Part shown: one piece after another, positions 49,601 through 58,853 of the stretch
Layout of the letters: the number at the start of each line of letters is the position of its first letter
Numbering within the stretch: position 1 is the stretch's first letter
Assembly (NCBI RefSeq): GCF_007004655.1
Contig: NZ_ML660092.1
Coordinates: 230,546 to 294,545 of the forward strand
Direction: 5' to 3'
DNA length: 64,000 nucleotides
DNA from: Exilibacterium tricleocarpae
GTDB lineage: Bacteria > Pseudomonadota > Gammaproteobacteria > Pseudomonadales > Cellvibrionaceae
Program-made: the position numbers and the translations under genes
The notes under the pieces: generated by a model
Databases searched by the model: none
Told to the model about the DNA's origin: nothing
The model's input: only the letters and a program-made list of their open reading frames with translations

Positions 49601-49797
49601 GCGTAGCGCTTAATGTCCTGCGCACGCTGCAGGCTCTTTTTCACGCCGTAGACCACAATCTCATCTATCATATCGGTCTCGGCGTCAGTACTTTGTGCCA
49701 TAGATGGCGTACTAAGAGCCGCTATGGACAAAGCTAACAGCGATCTTTTCAATTTCTCCAGACTTTTTAATTCTAATTTCTGTGCACTTCTTTGCAT
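46663..49797 (-). CDS. TonB-dependent receptor, large carbohydrate-type
   Basis: 1044 residues: a long signal peptide (about 1-35, ending PSMAQ), TonB box DEIVVYG at 45-51, and a plug with KRYADTVKDVITASDIGALPDKSVTEALQRVPGV-type sequence that marks the proteobacterial receptor family TIGR01782. Members commonly sit in polysaccharide-use loci of Cellvibrio, Saccharophagus and Xanthomonas. The barrel ends YAVSLRARF. No glycoside hydrolase lies in the window, so the substrate is unknown. It lies opposite the two-component/GGDEF-like group, a possible control circuit. Confidence 0.93.
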   Translation of the reverse strand: MQRSAQKLELKSLEKLKRSLLALSIAALSTPSMAQSTDAETDMIDEIVVYGVKKSLQRAQDIKRYADTVKDVITASDIGALPDKSVTEALQRVPGVTIERFASSTDPNHFAAEGRGVVVRGLDKVRSEFNGRETFSANTSGGLNYEDVSPELLGSVEVIKNQTADMIAGGVSGTINLITLKPFDNNERVMAFTGRGSYGDMVKEVTPSFSGLFSDRFETDIGEFGVLFSAADKRFTAHGDGVNIENFYERSATQTEMPGGSTALTADFYADGVTPFDSTATYHTPLGGGISSGSSERDRTGLTTSLQWQNPEENMVATLEYIRSDSSETLREHVLAPGFQGFNADVNSVTLLDIDPSTPEIETDAVFDANGRFQSGSLHFDLPYYASVRSHQVDNTIEDLSLGLEFSPTDRLHIELYAQNLDATAKVRNNTIANGFANSNMHLDVTGSTPSIRYLQDTRALDADNPQTYYQAFILDTHVDAEGDLQSYSADVEFDIDSGWMRSVSSGLYFSEREQRIQDDDYANWGGVSATWASDGLKSALVDHPELYNAFTYGSDFFGRNLLSGENRTFLFPHMSNTFNVPAYDAYLEAAGISNVQRVNRYLRDIDGDGIPDTNALGYLPYESSVTKEARTEAYIRVDLESDTTIPISANLGLRYVNYDVESTGSSRFIEIIPPTNTGFYPFYEADYPELVEFLDGTGTIARTVDADSFDTFLPSVNINFGVRDDVVVRVAASKALFFPDLRRLRNTGAYRGSYTEHWLYDDLEPATWSCDWTVTPPRCNEPSGISDVGIAGFRENPELEPEKAVQFDVTTEWYFAEVGSLTFALFHKKIKDLIRQKNVTETVENPGSGTEMTMSVRLPVNEGEGTIKGFEIAYQQFYTFLPGAWSGLGLQLNYTYIDQNDLNDSRGDLGAPNDLSAYGDSRNTFRNFTNLGLPGLSEDTFNTALMYEYNGISARIAYNWRSDYLLARRDANSYSAIHADSYGTMDASLWYTINDSLKVGLEGVNLTADPVKTSTQLNQEGSLTPKSRFVTDKRYAVSLRARF

Positions 49798-50156
49798 TTT
49801 GTTATATCTCTAAAGTAATTGTGGGGTGTTAAAAAGAGGGATATCTTAGACAGGTGGTAAGTTCTTACTTTAAGTTCCGTCAAGATCACTTGTTTTGGGC
49901 GGTTGCCGATTGGACTAGGGCGAGGGATGCGCCGGCCCCTCGACACTCTGTCAAGCCGATGGCTATCGGCACATAATGATAAGACGCGGGGATTCATGCC
50001 AGTTTACAGTGCCTGCTGCAAACGGTTGCAGGTGCGTAATGCAGGATTTCGAGGCGTGTAGAACAGTTTTTGGGCACAGGAGTGATCGGGTAGGCGGCCG
50101 GTGCTGAACTTTCCGTAAGGATCGCGGTTGACAGCTTTTTTCAGATGGTGGCTCTG
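49798..50156. other. Intergenic region behind receptor promoter
   Basis: 359 bp. The part next to 49797 should carry the receptor promoter on the minus strand. I see no gene or clear operator here. Confidence 0.45.
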
Positions 50157-50669
50157 CTAAGGCAAACGGCTAGCATGAGTAAACAGGAGCGCAAGACGCT
50201 CGCGCTTGCGCCGAACGGGCGAAAGCCAGACGAATAAGGCATATCCCAAGGGTTCATCGGCGCGATACTTAGACCAGGTACGTTGGGTTTGCTTGAGCTT
50301 GTCTATGGTGTTTGAGCAGTCTTGGACTCTTTGGGTAATTGTCGCCATCCGCTCATTGCCGTTGTTTTCCGGTAGTTGGGCGTAGTCTGCTTGCGCTGAG
50401 AGATATGCCTTCCAGGCTGGTTCGATTTCGTGCAACCGCCCAGACAGCGAAATAGGTTCCTGTCTCAATCGATCCACGGTATCGGAGATGTCCAGGTCTT
50501 CCTGGCCGCCGTAGGGCTTTGAGTAGGTATTCGCTTCTAAAGGCTCCAGAATATCCCGAGGTACGACAGCGGGTGATGACGGATATAACCTGCTTGAGTG
50601 CGAAAGGTCGGCAAAGCATAAAAGTTGTGTAATGAAGACGGGAAAGCCGTTATTTTTTTGCGTTTTCAA
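50157..50669 (-). CDS. Hypothetical protein
   Basis: An open frame of 170 residues with no recognised family. The middle (85-140) is rich in charged and Gln residues with coiled-coil character; the start is not a signal peptide I can defend. It may be a remnant of a longer gene; codon use looks ordinary. A weak candidate. Confidence 0.35.
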   Translation of the reverse strand: MKTQKNNGFPVFITQLLCFADLSHSSRLYPSSPAVVPRDILEPLEANTYSKPYGGQEDLDISDTVDRLRQEPISLSGRLHEIEPAWKAYLSAQADYAQLPENNGNERMATITQRVQDCSNTIDKLKQTQRTWSKYRADEPLGYALFVWLSPVRRKRERLALLFTHASRLP

Positions 50670-51204
50670 TAAGACGAAGCCTAATTTCTATGATATGTTT
50701 TTCTGTATCTTGAGGGGAAATGGAGATTCCCTGTTGTAACTCTTACCACCACTAAAATTGTAATCGTTATTACAGTTGTTATTTGAAAATTATCAATCGA
50801 ATCAGGTCTTGTTAGGCTTGTAATCGTCGTTACGGTTTAATGCCCGAGTATTACTTTTTCTTTCTTTTTATTTAAAAAGGTATTGATCAAAAAAATTATT
50901 ATTTTGAAAATATCGAATATATTATTTCCAATAATAGATTTTTTATTTCACATAAATTATCCGTGATGTAGAATCCTTCGTGTGAAAGGCCCTGGCTAAG
51001 CTAAATAAAATAGTAATTGGCGATACCTATTTTATTCAGTGGATCAGTGAAAATTACATACGGAAAATAGATAATTTCAGTGGGTTTAAGATTCTCTTTT
51101 CTGTCGATAGAAAACATGGATTAGAAAATCCTGTTGCAGTTGTACGAGCACGATAAAATATTTAGCTGATTTCTGATCTCACCAATATCCTTGGGGAGGG
51201 ATAT
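50670..51204. other. AT-rich upstream region of the SpvB-RHS toxin
   Basis: 535 bp, very AT-rich from 50860 on, with twin palindromes described separately. The toxin ribosome site GGGGAGGG lies at 51193-51200. This richness in A and T resembles silenced, horizontally acquired DNA. Confidence 0.5.
50760..50833. promoter_or_regulatory. Twin palindromic sites, 60 bp apart
   Basis: GTAATCGTTATTAC (50760-50773) and GTAATCGTCGTTAC (50820-50833) share the extended form TTGTAATCGTnnTTAC and start exactly 60 bp apart. A looser third copy, TTGTAACTCTTAC, lies near 50734. They look like operator sites for a dimeric regulator. Confidence 0.5.
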
Positions 51205-54200
51205 ATGAAAGTCCAACGTTTGGTTTTGGGGATGCTTGTTAGCCAAGTTTTTCTTGCAGTAGGTGCTGTGGTTTCTGGCACAGTAAAAGCTGAAGAAATA
51301 GACGCTTTAACAGCCGCTGCCACTACTTCTGCACCTGCTGATCTGGTAGGTGCCACTACCGCTGGACAGTTTCGTGTTGACGAATCGGGTGCGGCCACTT
51401 ATAGCATGGCTGTTGCTGCACCGGTGGGGACGGCGGGGGTCACGCCGCAGATATCCCTGAATTATTCCAGCCAACAGGGCAATGGCCTGTTGGGGCAAGG
51501 TTGGTCTATTGGTGGCTTATCGACCATCACGCGCTGTCGCCAAACTCGTGTACAGGACGGGCGGGCTAGGGCTATTGGTTGGAACAACGATGATCGTTTC
51601 TGCCTGGACGGCCAGCGCTTGACGCTGATATCGGGCAGCTATGGCAGTCCCGGTTCACGTTATAAAACAGAGATCGACAGCTATGTCACCGTAACTGCCG
51701 TCGGCGGCACAGCTGGACATCCCGCTTACTTTACAGTTGAGCGCAAGGACGGCTCCGTCAGTCATTATGGCAGTACAGCGGCATCAAAGGTCCCGGGCTA
51801 TAGCGGTCATGTTTTCGCGTGGTCGACCAGCCAGTTTGCCGATAGTGTCGGCAATAAAATGACTTTTGACTATGACATAGCGGGTGGCCACCGTATCACG
51901 TCGATAAATTACGCCTACGGCAGCGGTGACTTTACTAACGCTGTAATTAATTTTTATTATCAGGCGGGCATTCGGCCCGATGCCCGCACTGCCTATATTG
52001 GCGGCCATCCCTTTATACTCAACAAACGGTTGAGTCATATTACCGTCGTTAACGATGGCCATGAAGTTCGCCGCTACAATATCGGCTACCTACCCGTTGA
52101 CGGCGCGGCGCTCCAGAACACTATCAGTAAGCTCGCGTATATTCAGGAATGTGTAGACACAGCTTGCCTGGCGGAAACCCGTTTTAGCTGGACCAATGAT
52201 GAAACGGGTTTTGCCAGCGCGGGCAGTTCCGTACGCTTGAGCCGGCAAAAAGACAGGACCACGGCCAAATATATTCCCGCGGATATCAATGGTGACGGCG
52301 TGCAAGATATTGTCTGGCTGGAGCCGGACTGGGATATCGGTGAAACGCAATTTCAGGACCAGCATTGGTATTATGCCTTGGGGGACAGGCGAGGCAATTA
52401 TGGGACGCCGCGGCTGGTATACAGCAACGGCCAGAATGGCAGCGAGCCGTTTCCCTGGCATATGATTGATCATAACGCGGATGGTCGTGCCGACTTGGCT
52501 ATCTATTACGATGGTCAATGGCGGGTTTTTGTCTCGCAGTTTATTGACGGGGCCTGGGCACTGTCACGCAACGCTTACAGTACTTCGCTCGGGGAGAAAG
52601 AGGTTTATTTTGCCGATATTAACGGCGATGGCCTGGCGGATGCGGTGACCGGCGACCGCATCTTGTTGCTACAGAGAAGGCCCGGTGTACCGGACAGTTC
52701 CAATAGAGCCTACGGCTATAATCAGCAGCTAAGTTACTCCCTGGAAAGCTCGGTGCCCAAGCCACCCGATCGGGTGAATTATTTCAATCGTACAGTGTAT
52801 AAAGAGGCGCATCTTTTCCAGGGGGCGGGCACGCCTGACTTTAATGGTGATGGTCGCGTTGACCTGGTCGCCTACCGCACCGTGGAGCGGTTCCAGCGTA
52901 TCGACAACAAAAGTGAGAGCTGGACCGAGCGCCACTACTGGGCCCTGGTCAGCACCGATAACGGTTTCGCCAGTTTTTCCTTTCTGGGCGCCATCGACCA
53001 GAGTGTAAATTACGGTCTTACGGGCAGCGATATTATCGTGGCGGACTTCAATGGCGACGGCCTGTCGGATGCGTTTCAGCGTGCGGGTGTAACAACGGGT
53101 AATACGCTGCCGGGCCCGAGGTTGACCGATGCCAGTCTTTACATCAGCAATGGTATTGAGTTCAACCCGCCAACACGGTCAACGTGGCACACCAGCCCAA
53201 GCGTGGTTGACTACAATGGGGACGGCCTGCTGGATATTATCGATACATCGCAATTTGCCGGCCGTCCGAACTTTATGTATGTCAAGCTGGGCACCGGTAG
53301 TGATTTTGCCGAAGCAGTCACACTGGGCAATGTCGACGGTGGTCTGTACGCCTCGCGGCAGTTCTTGGATATCGATGGCGATGGTACCCTGGATCACCTC
53401 ATGTTTGAGAACGACAGACTGCATATTTACCCGGGTATCAACGCGAGTAAAACGCCACGCAATGCCATTCAAACAATAACCAGGGGTTTAGGCGCTGAAA
53501 CGACCATTAGCTACAAACCTTTGACCGATACCGATTATTACACGCAGATCTCTGCGCCGACAATTTATCAACGGCTTAATGGCCCCTGGGATTTGCCCGG
53601 CGACAGTCATACTTTGGGCAAAACCAGTCCGGTTAAAGAATTGCTGGCACCCATTTTTGTGGTGGGTGAGTTCAGTACCTCCACACCAAGCGCGGGCGCG
53701 GTAGCTGGCAATACTGACCAGCTTGCTAAAAGCACTGTCACCTATCACTATGGCGAGGCCTTAGTACAAGCTGGTGGAAGGGGAATGCTGGGGTTCCGCA
53801 CTATCAGCTCCGTTGATGGGCGAACCGGTGTTGAAAGCAGTAATCACTACCGCCAGGACTTCCCTTTTACCGGCCGTTTACTGCGCAGTGTGGTGCGCAC
53901 AAACAATGGGGTTGTACTAAGCGATTCACGTAATATCTGGAAGATGGAAAACTGGAATGATGGCAGCCCGGTTGCACCCTATCGGCCGTACTTAGCCACG
54001 AACAGCAAAGACACCTATGGTTTTGGGATTGGTTCGTCGTTGATACAGCGTGTCGTGACAAACAATACCTATGATAGCTTTGGCAACCTGACCGGCAGCG
54101 AAGTGCAAACCCAAAATGGCGATGGCACTGTCGTTGAAATAAAAACCACCGGCAATGCCTACGGTACCAGTCTCTGGGAAAGAGAAAAGGGGCGTTTATC

Positions 54201-57200
54201 GCTAAGTAGCGTGCTGACTGTTCGAAACGGTGTGGGTCAAGCGCGTTCCTCAGAGTATACCTACTATCAGCACGGTCCGTTAAAAGGTTTGTTACATACA
54301 AGCGTCTCCGACCAGTTGCGCCCCGAGTACAAGCTGACGACGACCTACCAGTATGATGCCCTCGGCAATAAAACTCGTGTCACCCAAAGTGGCAGGGATG
54401 TTGAATCAAGATATACCCGCTATGAGTACGATAGCCTGGGGCGTTATATCAATCAAACCTTTAACAGCCTGGAGCACAAAATTGAGGACGTTGTTGAGCG
54501 CAACGCCTTGGGCGCGCCCTTAACGATCAAGGGCTTGAATGGGGCGGTTGCTACCAGAGAGTACGACGTGCTGGGCCGGGAAGTCTACCGCGGTGATAAC
54601 ACCGGCGCCTGGGTGCGAAAGGAATACAGTTCCTGTGCCACAGTGAACTGTCCTGTTGGTGGGAAAATACGTATCAGGGAAACACTGTCTGGTGGTGGTT
54701 GGCGCGCCACTTATATGGACATGCTGAATCGGGAGATCCGCAACAGCGGTGTCGGGTTTGATGGTACGGCCATCCATGTCGATACCGAATACGATAGCTT
54801 AAGTAGAGTAAAACGCACGTCGGAGCCCCACGCAGGCAGCGCACAACACTGGACTGAGTATGAATACGATGTCCTTGGCCGGCAGGTCGTCGTCCGATTG
54901 CCGGGTGTCGCCGAGCCGGTTCGTATCAATTATTCGGGGTTGGCGGCTATCACCAGGAATCAACGTGGCTACTTTAAGAGTGAGCGGGAAAATGCGCTGG
55001 GTGATTTGGTCGAGGTAGTCGATTACAACGGCAGCCGTATCACCTATGACTACGATATGTATGGCAATTTGATCGGTACTACGCAGCATGGCACCAGGTC
55101 GGACCCGCAACATGTCGTGGTGGCGATAAAAAACGATTACCTGGGACGCAAGATAGAGGTGAATGATCCCGATAAGGGCGTGTGGACCTATGGATACAAT
55201 GTCTTTGGCGAGCTAATCCGGCAAACCGATGCCAAGGGTCAAACACGCCTAATGACCTATGACAAATTGGGTAGAATGAAAACGCGCATCGATCAGCGAG
55301 CGGATGGCACTGTCGAAAGCAATGTGGTGTGGAATTATGACACCGCGGCTAACAGTGTCGGGCAGTTGGTTAGTGTTGAAGACACTGTATCGGGTTATAT
55401 TCGCGCTTACTCCTACGACGCCATCGGCCGCCGCAGCACCATCAGCACTCAATTGCCGGGCACATTGGGCGTACATTACGAGCGTGTAAGCTATGATAGT
55501 TTGGGACGCACCGGCAAGCTCTTCGACGCCGCCGGCGATGGCAGTTGGACCGGCCATGCCATAGAGCACCAGTACAACGACCACGGTTACCTGCGGGCAG
55601 TAGTCGATGCGTTTGGCAGTGATGTCTATTATCAAGTGCAGGCCATGGATTTGCGCGGCAATGTGACACGCTCTCAACGTGGCAATGGCGTTACTACGGA
55701 GCGCTATTACACGCCTGATACCGGGCGGCTAAAGGATGTGCGCAGCGCGCTGATGGCCGGTGTTGATCGCGTACAGGACCACCACTATGTCTGGGATGAT
55801 ATTGGTAACCTCACCCGCCGCGAAAATCGTAGTGGCAATAAGAACCTGGTGGAGGACTTTAGCTACGATGCCCTGGACCGCCTGATTGAATCCAAGGTGG
55901 TGGGTGGAGAGACACAAACGGTTGTTTATAACAGTCTGGGCAATATCATGTCCAAGACCGGCGTGGGCGACTACACCTACGGCGACGGCTCCTCCAGTGG
56001 TGCGGGGCCGCATGCGGTGACTGCCACCAGCGATGGCGTCCACTACAGCTATGATGCCAATGGCAATATGGTTAGTGATACCGCTGTGGGTGACATTGGC
56101 GGGCGGGTGTTGAAATACACCACCTTTGATAAGCCCTATGAGATTACCAAAGGGGACCATAAGACCGAATTTCAATACGGTCCCGATCGTGCCCGCTATG
56201 TACGCATCGATACAGATAGGGACAACCGCGTCAAGACCACGCGCTATATTGGCAATGTAGAAAAAATCACCCTACCCAACGGCACACAACAGGTTAAGCG
56301 CTATTTACAAGGTGGTGTTTTGATTACCCTCGAATTGGATAGTCAAAGCAACGAAACGGGCGCAAAAACTCAATATCTGTACAAGGATCATCTCGGTTCA
56401 ATTGATGTGATTACTGATGCCGCGGGTGTGGTAGAGCAAGAGATGTCCTTCGATGCCTGGGGCCAGCGCCGTGATGTCGTTAACTGGCAGTCCCTGGATA
56501 TCGCCGGTCTGCTGAGTTTTGATCACAGCATTACGACCCGGGGATTTACCGGCCATGAAATGCTGGATGAAGTCGGGTTAATTCATATGAATGGCCGGGT
56601 CTACGATGCCAGGTTGGGGCGTTTTCTACAGGCGGACCCGTTTGTCCAGTTTCCCGATAGCACCCAGAGTTACAACCGTTATAGCTATGTATTGAACGGT
56701 CCTTTGGTATATACCGATCCCAGTGGTTACTTTAGTTTTAAAAGCGCATTTAAGATATTTTCCGCAGTTGTTATCTCCGTAGTCACCTATGGTGCCGCTT
56801 CAACCTGGGCGGCGGGCGCGCTTGCGGGAACTTCCATAGGCTGCTCCATGACTGCATCGACGTTGATAGCGGGTGCTATTGGTGGTGCCGCGGCCGGATT
56901 TGTCGCGGGTGTTTCCTCCGCTGTTTTTAGCGGGGCGGGCGGGTCCGAATCACTTAGGGCGGGGTTTGATGCTGCCTTGTACGGTGGTTTGGCCAATGGT
57001 ATATTCGGCGCAATTGGCAGTTCCTATATGGACATCGGCGGTAAAGCGTTAGCCCATGCGATAACGGGGGGCGTGCTGAACGACCTGCAAGGCAGTAAGT
57101 TTAGTTATGGGTTTTTAAGTGCGGGCTTATCCAAGCTGGCGAATATAAATAATGTGATGCCAAATGATGCGACAACTTATGCCGATACGGTAAGGGCTGT

Positions 57201-57822
57201 CGGCGCGGCTATTGTTGGGGGCACCCTTTCGGATGCCACAGGCGGCAAGTTTGCCAATGGTGCAATAACGGCGGCCTTTGGGCAAATATTTAATGGTAAT
57301 AGTGAGATTGAGAACAGGGCTGCTGCGCGAAAGGGGCTGCAGTGTTTCTTGGCAGGTTGTTCGAGTGGTTCGGCACCTGCTGTCGGACGATCTGAATTCA
57401 CTATTGGCGATAAAAACTTTGTTGCCATAGGTGGTACGGCAGCGGACAGGGCCAGAGTCCAGTCAGATCTGGGGGATATATTTGGTACTCCTAGAGGAAA
57501 GCAAATGTTAACTCAGCTTGAATCCCGTCGTTTTCTTTGGTTTTTCAAGAAGGATTTTAATATCGACTTGACTATAAAGAATAATGCTTACACTAGTCCG
57601 GGAGCAGATACAATTTATCTCGATCCCAATTATAGCCCGATAATTCAATCGACTGCTGGCCCGATTACAGCAACGGCCAGAAGAATCATGGCTCACGAGC
57701 TTGGTCATGCTGTTTTTAGTGCGGAAGATGATGGATTTAGGCAGATGAATAATATTATACAAAATGAAAACCCTATAATGAATGCATTCGGTCTGCCGAG
57801 TAGAACCAGGTTCGAAAAATGA
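51205..57822 (+). CDS. SpvB/RHS polymorphic toxin with C-terminal metallopeptidase
   Basis: A 2205-residue secreted toxin. Order: signal peptide (about 1-29), SpvB N-terminal domain (45-330, PQISLNYSSQQGNGLLGQGW), FG-GAP/VCBS repeats with D-x-NGDG loops (355-740), Tc-toxin TcdB-middle-like region, a long run of RHS YD repeats (1040-1740), and the RHS core ending GRFLQADPF...NRYSYVLNGPLVYTDPSGY near 1845. Past the core come Gly/Ala-rich hydrophobic segments (1855-2020) and a toxin tip with H2164-E-L-G-H2168, the HExxH of a zinc metallopeptidase, and a tail ENPIMNAFGLPSRTRF like the M91 (NleD-type) effectors. The ATG follows GGGGAGGG. The stop overlaps the immunity candidate (ATGA). Confidence 0.9.
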   Translation: MKVQRLVLGMLVSQVFLAVGAVVSGTVKAEEIDALTAAATTSAPADLVGATTAGQFRVDESGAATYSMAVAAPVGTAGVTPQISLNYSSQQGNGLLGQGWSIGGLSTITRCRQTRVQDGRARAIGWNNDDRFCLDGQRLTLISGSYGSPGSRYKTEIDSYVTVTAVGGTAGHPAYFTVERKDGSVSHYGSTAASKVPGYSGHVFAWSTSQFADSVGNKMTFDYDIAGGHRITSINYAYGSGDFTNAVINFYYQAGIRPDARTAYIGGHPFILNKRLSHITVVNDGHEVRRYNIGYLPVDGAALQNTISKLAYIQECVDTACLAETRFSWTNDETGFASAGSSVRLSRQKDRTTAKYIPADINGDGVQDIVWLEPDWDIGETQFQDQHWYYALGDRRGNYGTPRLVYSNGQNGSEPFPWHMIDHNADGRADLAIYYDGQWRVFVSQFIDGAWALSRNAYSTSLGEKEVYFADINGDGLADAVTGDRILLLQRRPGVPDSSNRAYGYNQQLSYSLESSVPKPPDRVNYFNRTVYKEAHLFQGAGTPDFNGDGRVDLVAYRTVERFQRIDNKSESWTERHYWALVSTDNGFASFSFLGAIDQSVNYGLTGSDIIVADFNGDGLSDAFQRAGVTTGNTLPGPRLTDASLYISNGIEFNPPTRSTWHTSPSVVDYNGDGLLDIIDTSQFAGRPNFMYVKLGTGSDFAEAVTLGNVDGGLYASRQFLDIDGDGTLDHLMFENDRLHIYPGINASKTPRNAIQTITRGLGAETTISYKPLTDTDYYTQISAPTIYQRLNGPWDLPGDSHTLGKTSPVKELLAPIFVVGEFSTSTPSAGAVAGNTDQLAKSTVTYHYGEALVQAGGRGMLGFRTISSVDGRTGVESSNHYRQDFPFTGRLLRSVVRTNNGVVLSDSRNIWKMENWNDGSPVAPYRPYLATNSKDTYGFGIGSSLIQRVVTNNTYDSFGNLTGSEVQTQNGDGTVVEIKTTGNAYGTSLWEREKGRLSLSSVLTVRNGVGQARSSEYTYYQHGPLKGLLHTSVSDQLRPEYKLTTTYQYDALGNKTRVTQSGRDVESRYTRYEYDSLGRYINQTFNSLEHKIEDVVERNALGAPLTIKGLNGAVATREYDVLGREVYRGDNTGAWVRKEYSSCATVNCPVGGKIRIRETLSGGGWRATYMDMLNREIRNSGVGFDGTAIHVDTEYDSLSRVKRTSEPHAGSAQHWTEYEYDVLGRQVVVRLPGVAEPVRINYSGLAAITRNQRGYFKSERENALGDLVEVVDYNGSRITYDYDMYGNLIGTTQHGTRSDPQHVVVAIKNDYLGRKIEVNDPDKGVWTYGYNVFGELIRQTDAKGQTRLMTYDKLGRMKTRIDQRADGTVESNVVWNYDTAANSVGQLVSVEDTVSGYIRAYSYDAIGRRSTISTQLPGTLGVHYERVSYDSLGRTGKLFDAAGDGSWTGHAIEHQYNDHGYLRAVVDAFGSDVYYQVQAMDLRGNVTRSQRGNGVTTERYYTPDTGRLKDVRSALMAGVDRVQDHHYVWDDIGNLTRRENRSGNKNLVEDFSYDALDRLIESKVVGGETQTVVYNSLGNIMSKTGVGDYTYGDGSSSGAGPHAVTATSDGVHYSYDANGNMVSDTAVGDIGGRVLKYTTFDKPYEITKGDHKTEFQYGPDRARYVRIDTDRDNRVKTTRYIGNVEKITLPNGTQQVKRYLQGGVLITLELDSQSNETGAKTQYLYKDHLGSIDVITDAAGVVEQEMSFDAWGQRRDVVNWQSLDIAGLLSFDHSITTRGFTGHEMLDEVGLIHMNGRVYDARLGRFLQADPFVQFPDSTQSYNRYSYVLNGPLVYTDPSGYFSFKSAFKIFSAVVISVVTYGAASTWAAGALAGTSIGCSMTASTLIAGAIGGAAAGFVAGVSSAVFSGAGGSESLRAGFDAALYGGLANGIFGAIGSSYMDIGGKALAHAITGGVLNDLQGSKFSYGFLSAGLSKLANINNVMPNDATTYADTVRAVGAAIVGGTLSDATGGKFANGAITAAFGQIFNGNSEIENRAAARKGLQCFLAGCSSGSAPAVGRSEFTIGDKNFVAIGGTAADRARVQSDLGDIFGTPRGKQMLTQLESRRFLWFFKKDFNIDLTIKNNAYTSPGADTIYLDPNYSPIIQSTAGPITATARRIMAHELGHAVFSAEDDGFRQMNNIIQNENPIMNAFGLPSRTRFEK

Positions 57823-58214
57823 AATTGTTAACATTTTTTTTTGCAATATTTCCTGTTTTATGTTTTTCGGGAGATGAAATTTTGAATCAAGTAGAAATTT
57901 TTTATGTGCCTATCGGGGTTGAAACTTATATGCCGATGACTCCGGAAAATATTGAGGAATCGGCTGTATTCGTAGGCGAGATTGCTCTGACGAATCGCCG
58001 TATTAAGAAGCTGTTCAAATTGCTGGGCTCGTCGTCTAAAGGGGAGTTTGAAATTGACAACTTGAGAGCAAAAATTGTCTTGCCCGAAAACAAAGTTACT
58101 TACATTGATAATAATGGTGGCATTCATTCACCAGAATTGGAGACTTACAAGTTATTTGATTCCGAATTGCAGGCAGTGAAGAAAATTCTGGAGAGGGTCA
58201 CCGTTAAAAGGTAA
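57819..58214 (+). CDS. Candidate immunity protein for the metallopeptidase toxin
   Basis: 131 residues, no family I can name. An N-terminal hydrophobic stretch (1-17, MKLLTFFFAIFPVLCFS) is a likely signal peptide, so it would act in the periplasm. The rest is soluble alpha/beta (VEIFYVPIGVETYMPMTPENIE, then a Lys-rich middle). Its ATG lies in the toxin's last codons (4-base overlap), the usual arrangement for toxin-immunity pairs. Function is inferred from position only. The periplasmic location would fit a toxin that acts, or is met, outside the cytoplasm. Confidence 0.7.
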   Translation: MKLLTFFFAIFPVLCFSGDEILNQVEIFYVPIGVETYMPMTPENIEESAVFVGEIALTNRRIKKLFKLLGSSSKGEFEIDNLRAKIVLPENKVTYIDNNGGIHSPELETYKLFDSELQAVKKILERVTVKR

Positions 58215-58532
58215 AGATGTAAAAGGATGGAGAAAAGGTGACGGAGGATACAAAGTTTAATCAATCTCCCCTGGGGGGGAGCTGCTAAGAAAATTGAAAT
58301 TAGTGAATCCGGATTTCTTGGGCTATTCGCAGTCTCACATGCACTTAAATCAGTCCAAAGTGCCGGTGTTTGAATTGGGTGGTAGGGCTCGTAGAGCATT
58401 TGTTCAAGTTCTTAATTGGCGCAGTGGTGGAGTTATATTCTTTGTGACTGCTAGGAATCTGGTAGTCATTTCTATCAGCGGCAGGCGTGGCTTGTGAGCA
58501 TCCCGCTGGCGGTTCAAAAAATAGGTGTAGCA
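58215..58532. other. Spacer, possible toxin-tip debris
   Basis: 318 bp. Short frames (for example 58294-58497, 67 residues) have no ribosome site. The stretch beginning KDVKGWRKGDGGYK, just past the immunity gene, looks like broken RHS C-terminal sequence but is too short to prove. No terminator with T tract is seen. Confidence 0.4.
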
Positions 58533-58553
58533 ATATACCATTGAATGGTATAT
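58533..58553. promoter_or_regulatory. Perfect palindrome, operator of the TA module
   Basis: ATATACCATT-G-AATGGTATAT, 10-bp arms about a single central base, lies 16 bp before the likely toxin start. HTH antitoxins typically bind such a site to repress their own operon. Confidence 0.85.
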
Positions 58554-58568
58554 CTTCCCTGTCATGAC

Positions 58569-58853
58569 ATGGAGCGTCTACCTTACTCGCAAAGCAAAAA
58601 ACAACTGTCCAGGCTGCCACGAACGATGCAGGATCTGGTCGACTTGGCCATTGAAGACCTGGAAGCTCAGGGTACTAACCCCCAAGGTTGGGATACCTTA
58701 AAAACCGGTGAGGATGAATACCGTCTGTGGCTGAATTACCGCTATCGCATGCGGTATTGCCAAATCGAAGATCGGGAATTAGAAATTGAAATTTTTTATG
58801 TCGGTAACCTACGGGATGCTTTAGATGAACCAAGCCCTCAAACTCCATCATGA
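58569..58853 (+). CDS. RelE/ParE-superfamily toxin, HigB-like
   Basis: 94 residues from ATG 58569. The C-terminal half (GEDEYRLWLNYRYRMRYCQIEDRELEIEIFYVGNLRDAL) has the beta-sheet pattern of RelE/ParE-type mRNA interferases or gyrase poisons. I prefer ATG 58569 to the in-frame ATG 58545 because the latter lies inside the palindromic operator. Toxin-first order with an XRE-type antitoxin overlapping by 29 bases is the HigBA arrangement. Confidence 0.8.
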   Translation: MERLPYSQSKKQLSRLPRTMQDLVDLAIEDLEAQGTNPQGWDTLKTGEDEYRLWLNYRYRMRYCQIEDRELEIEIFYVGNLRDALDEPSPQTPS

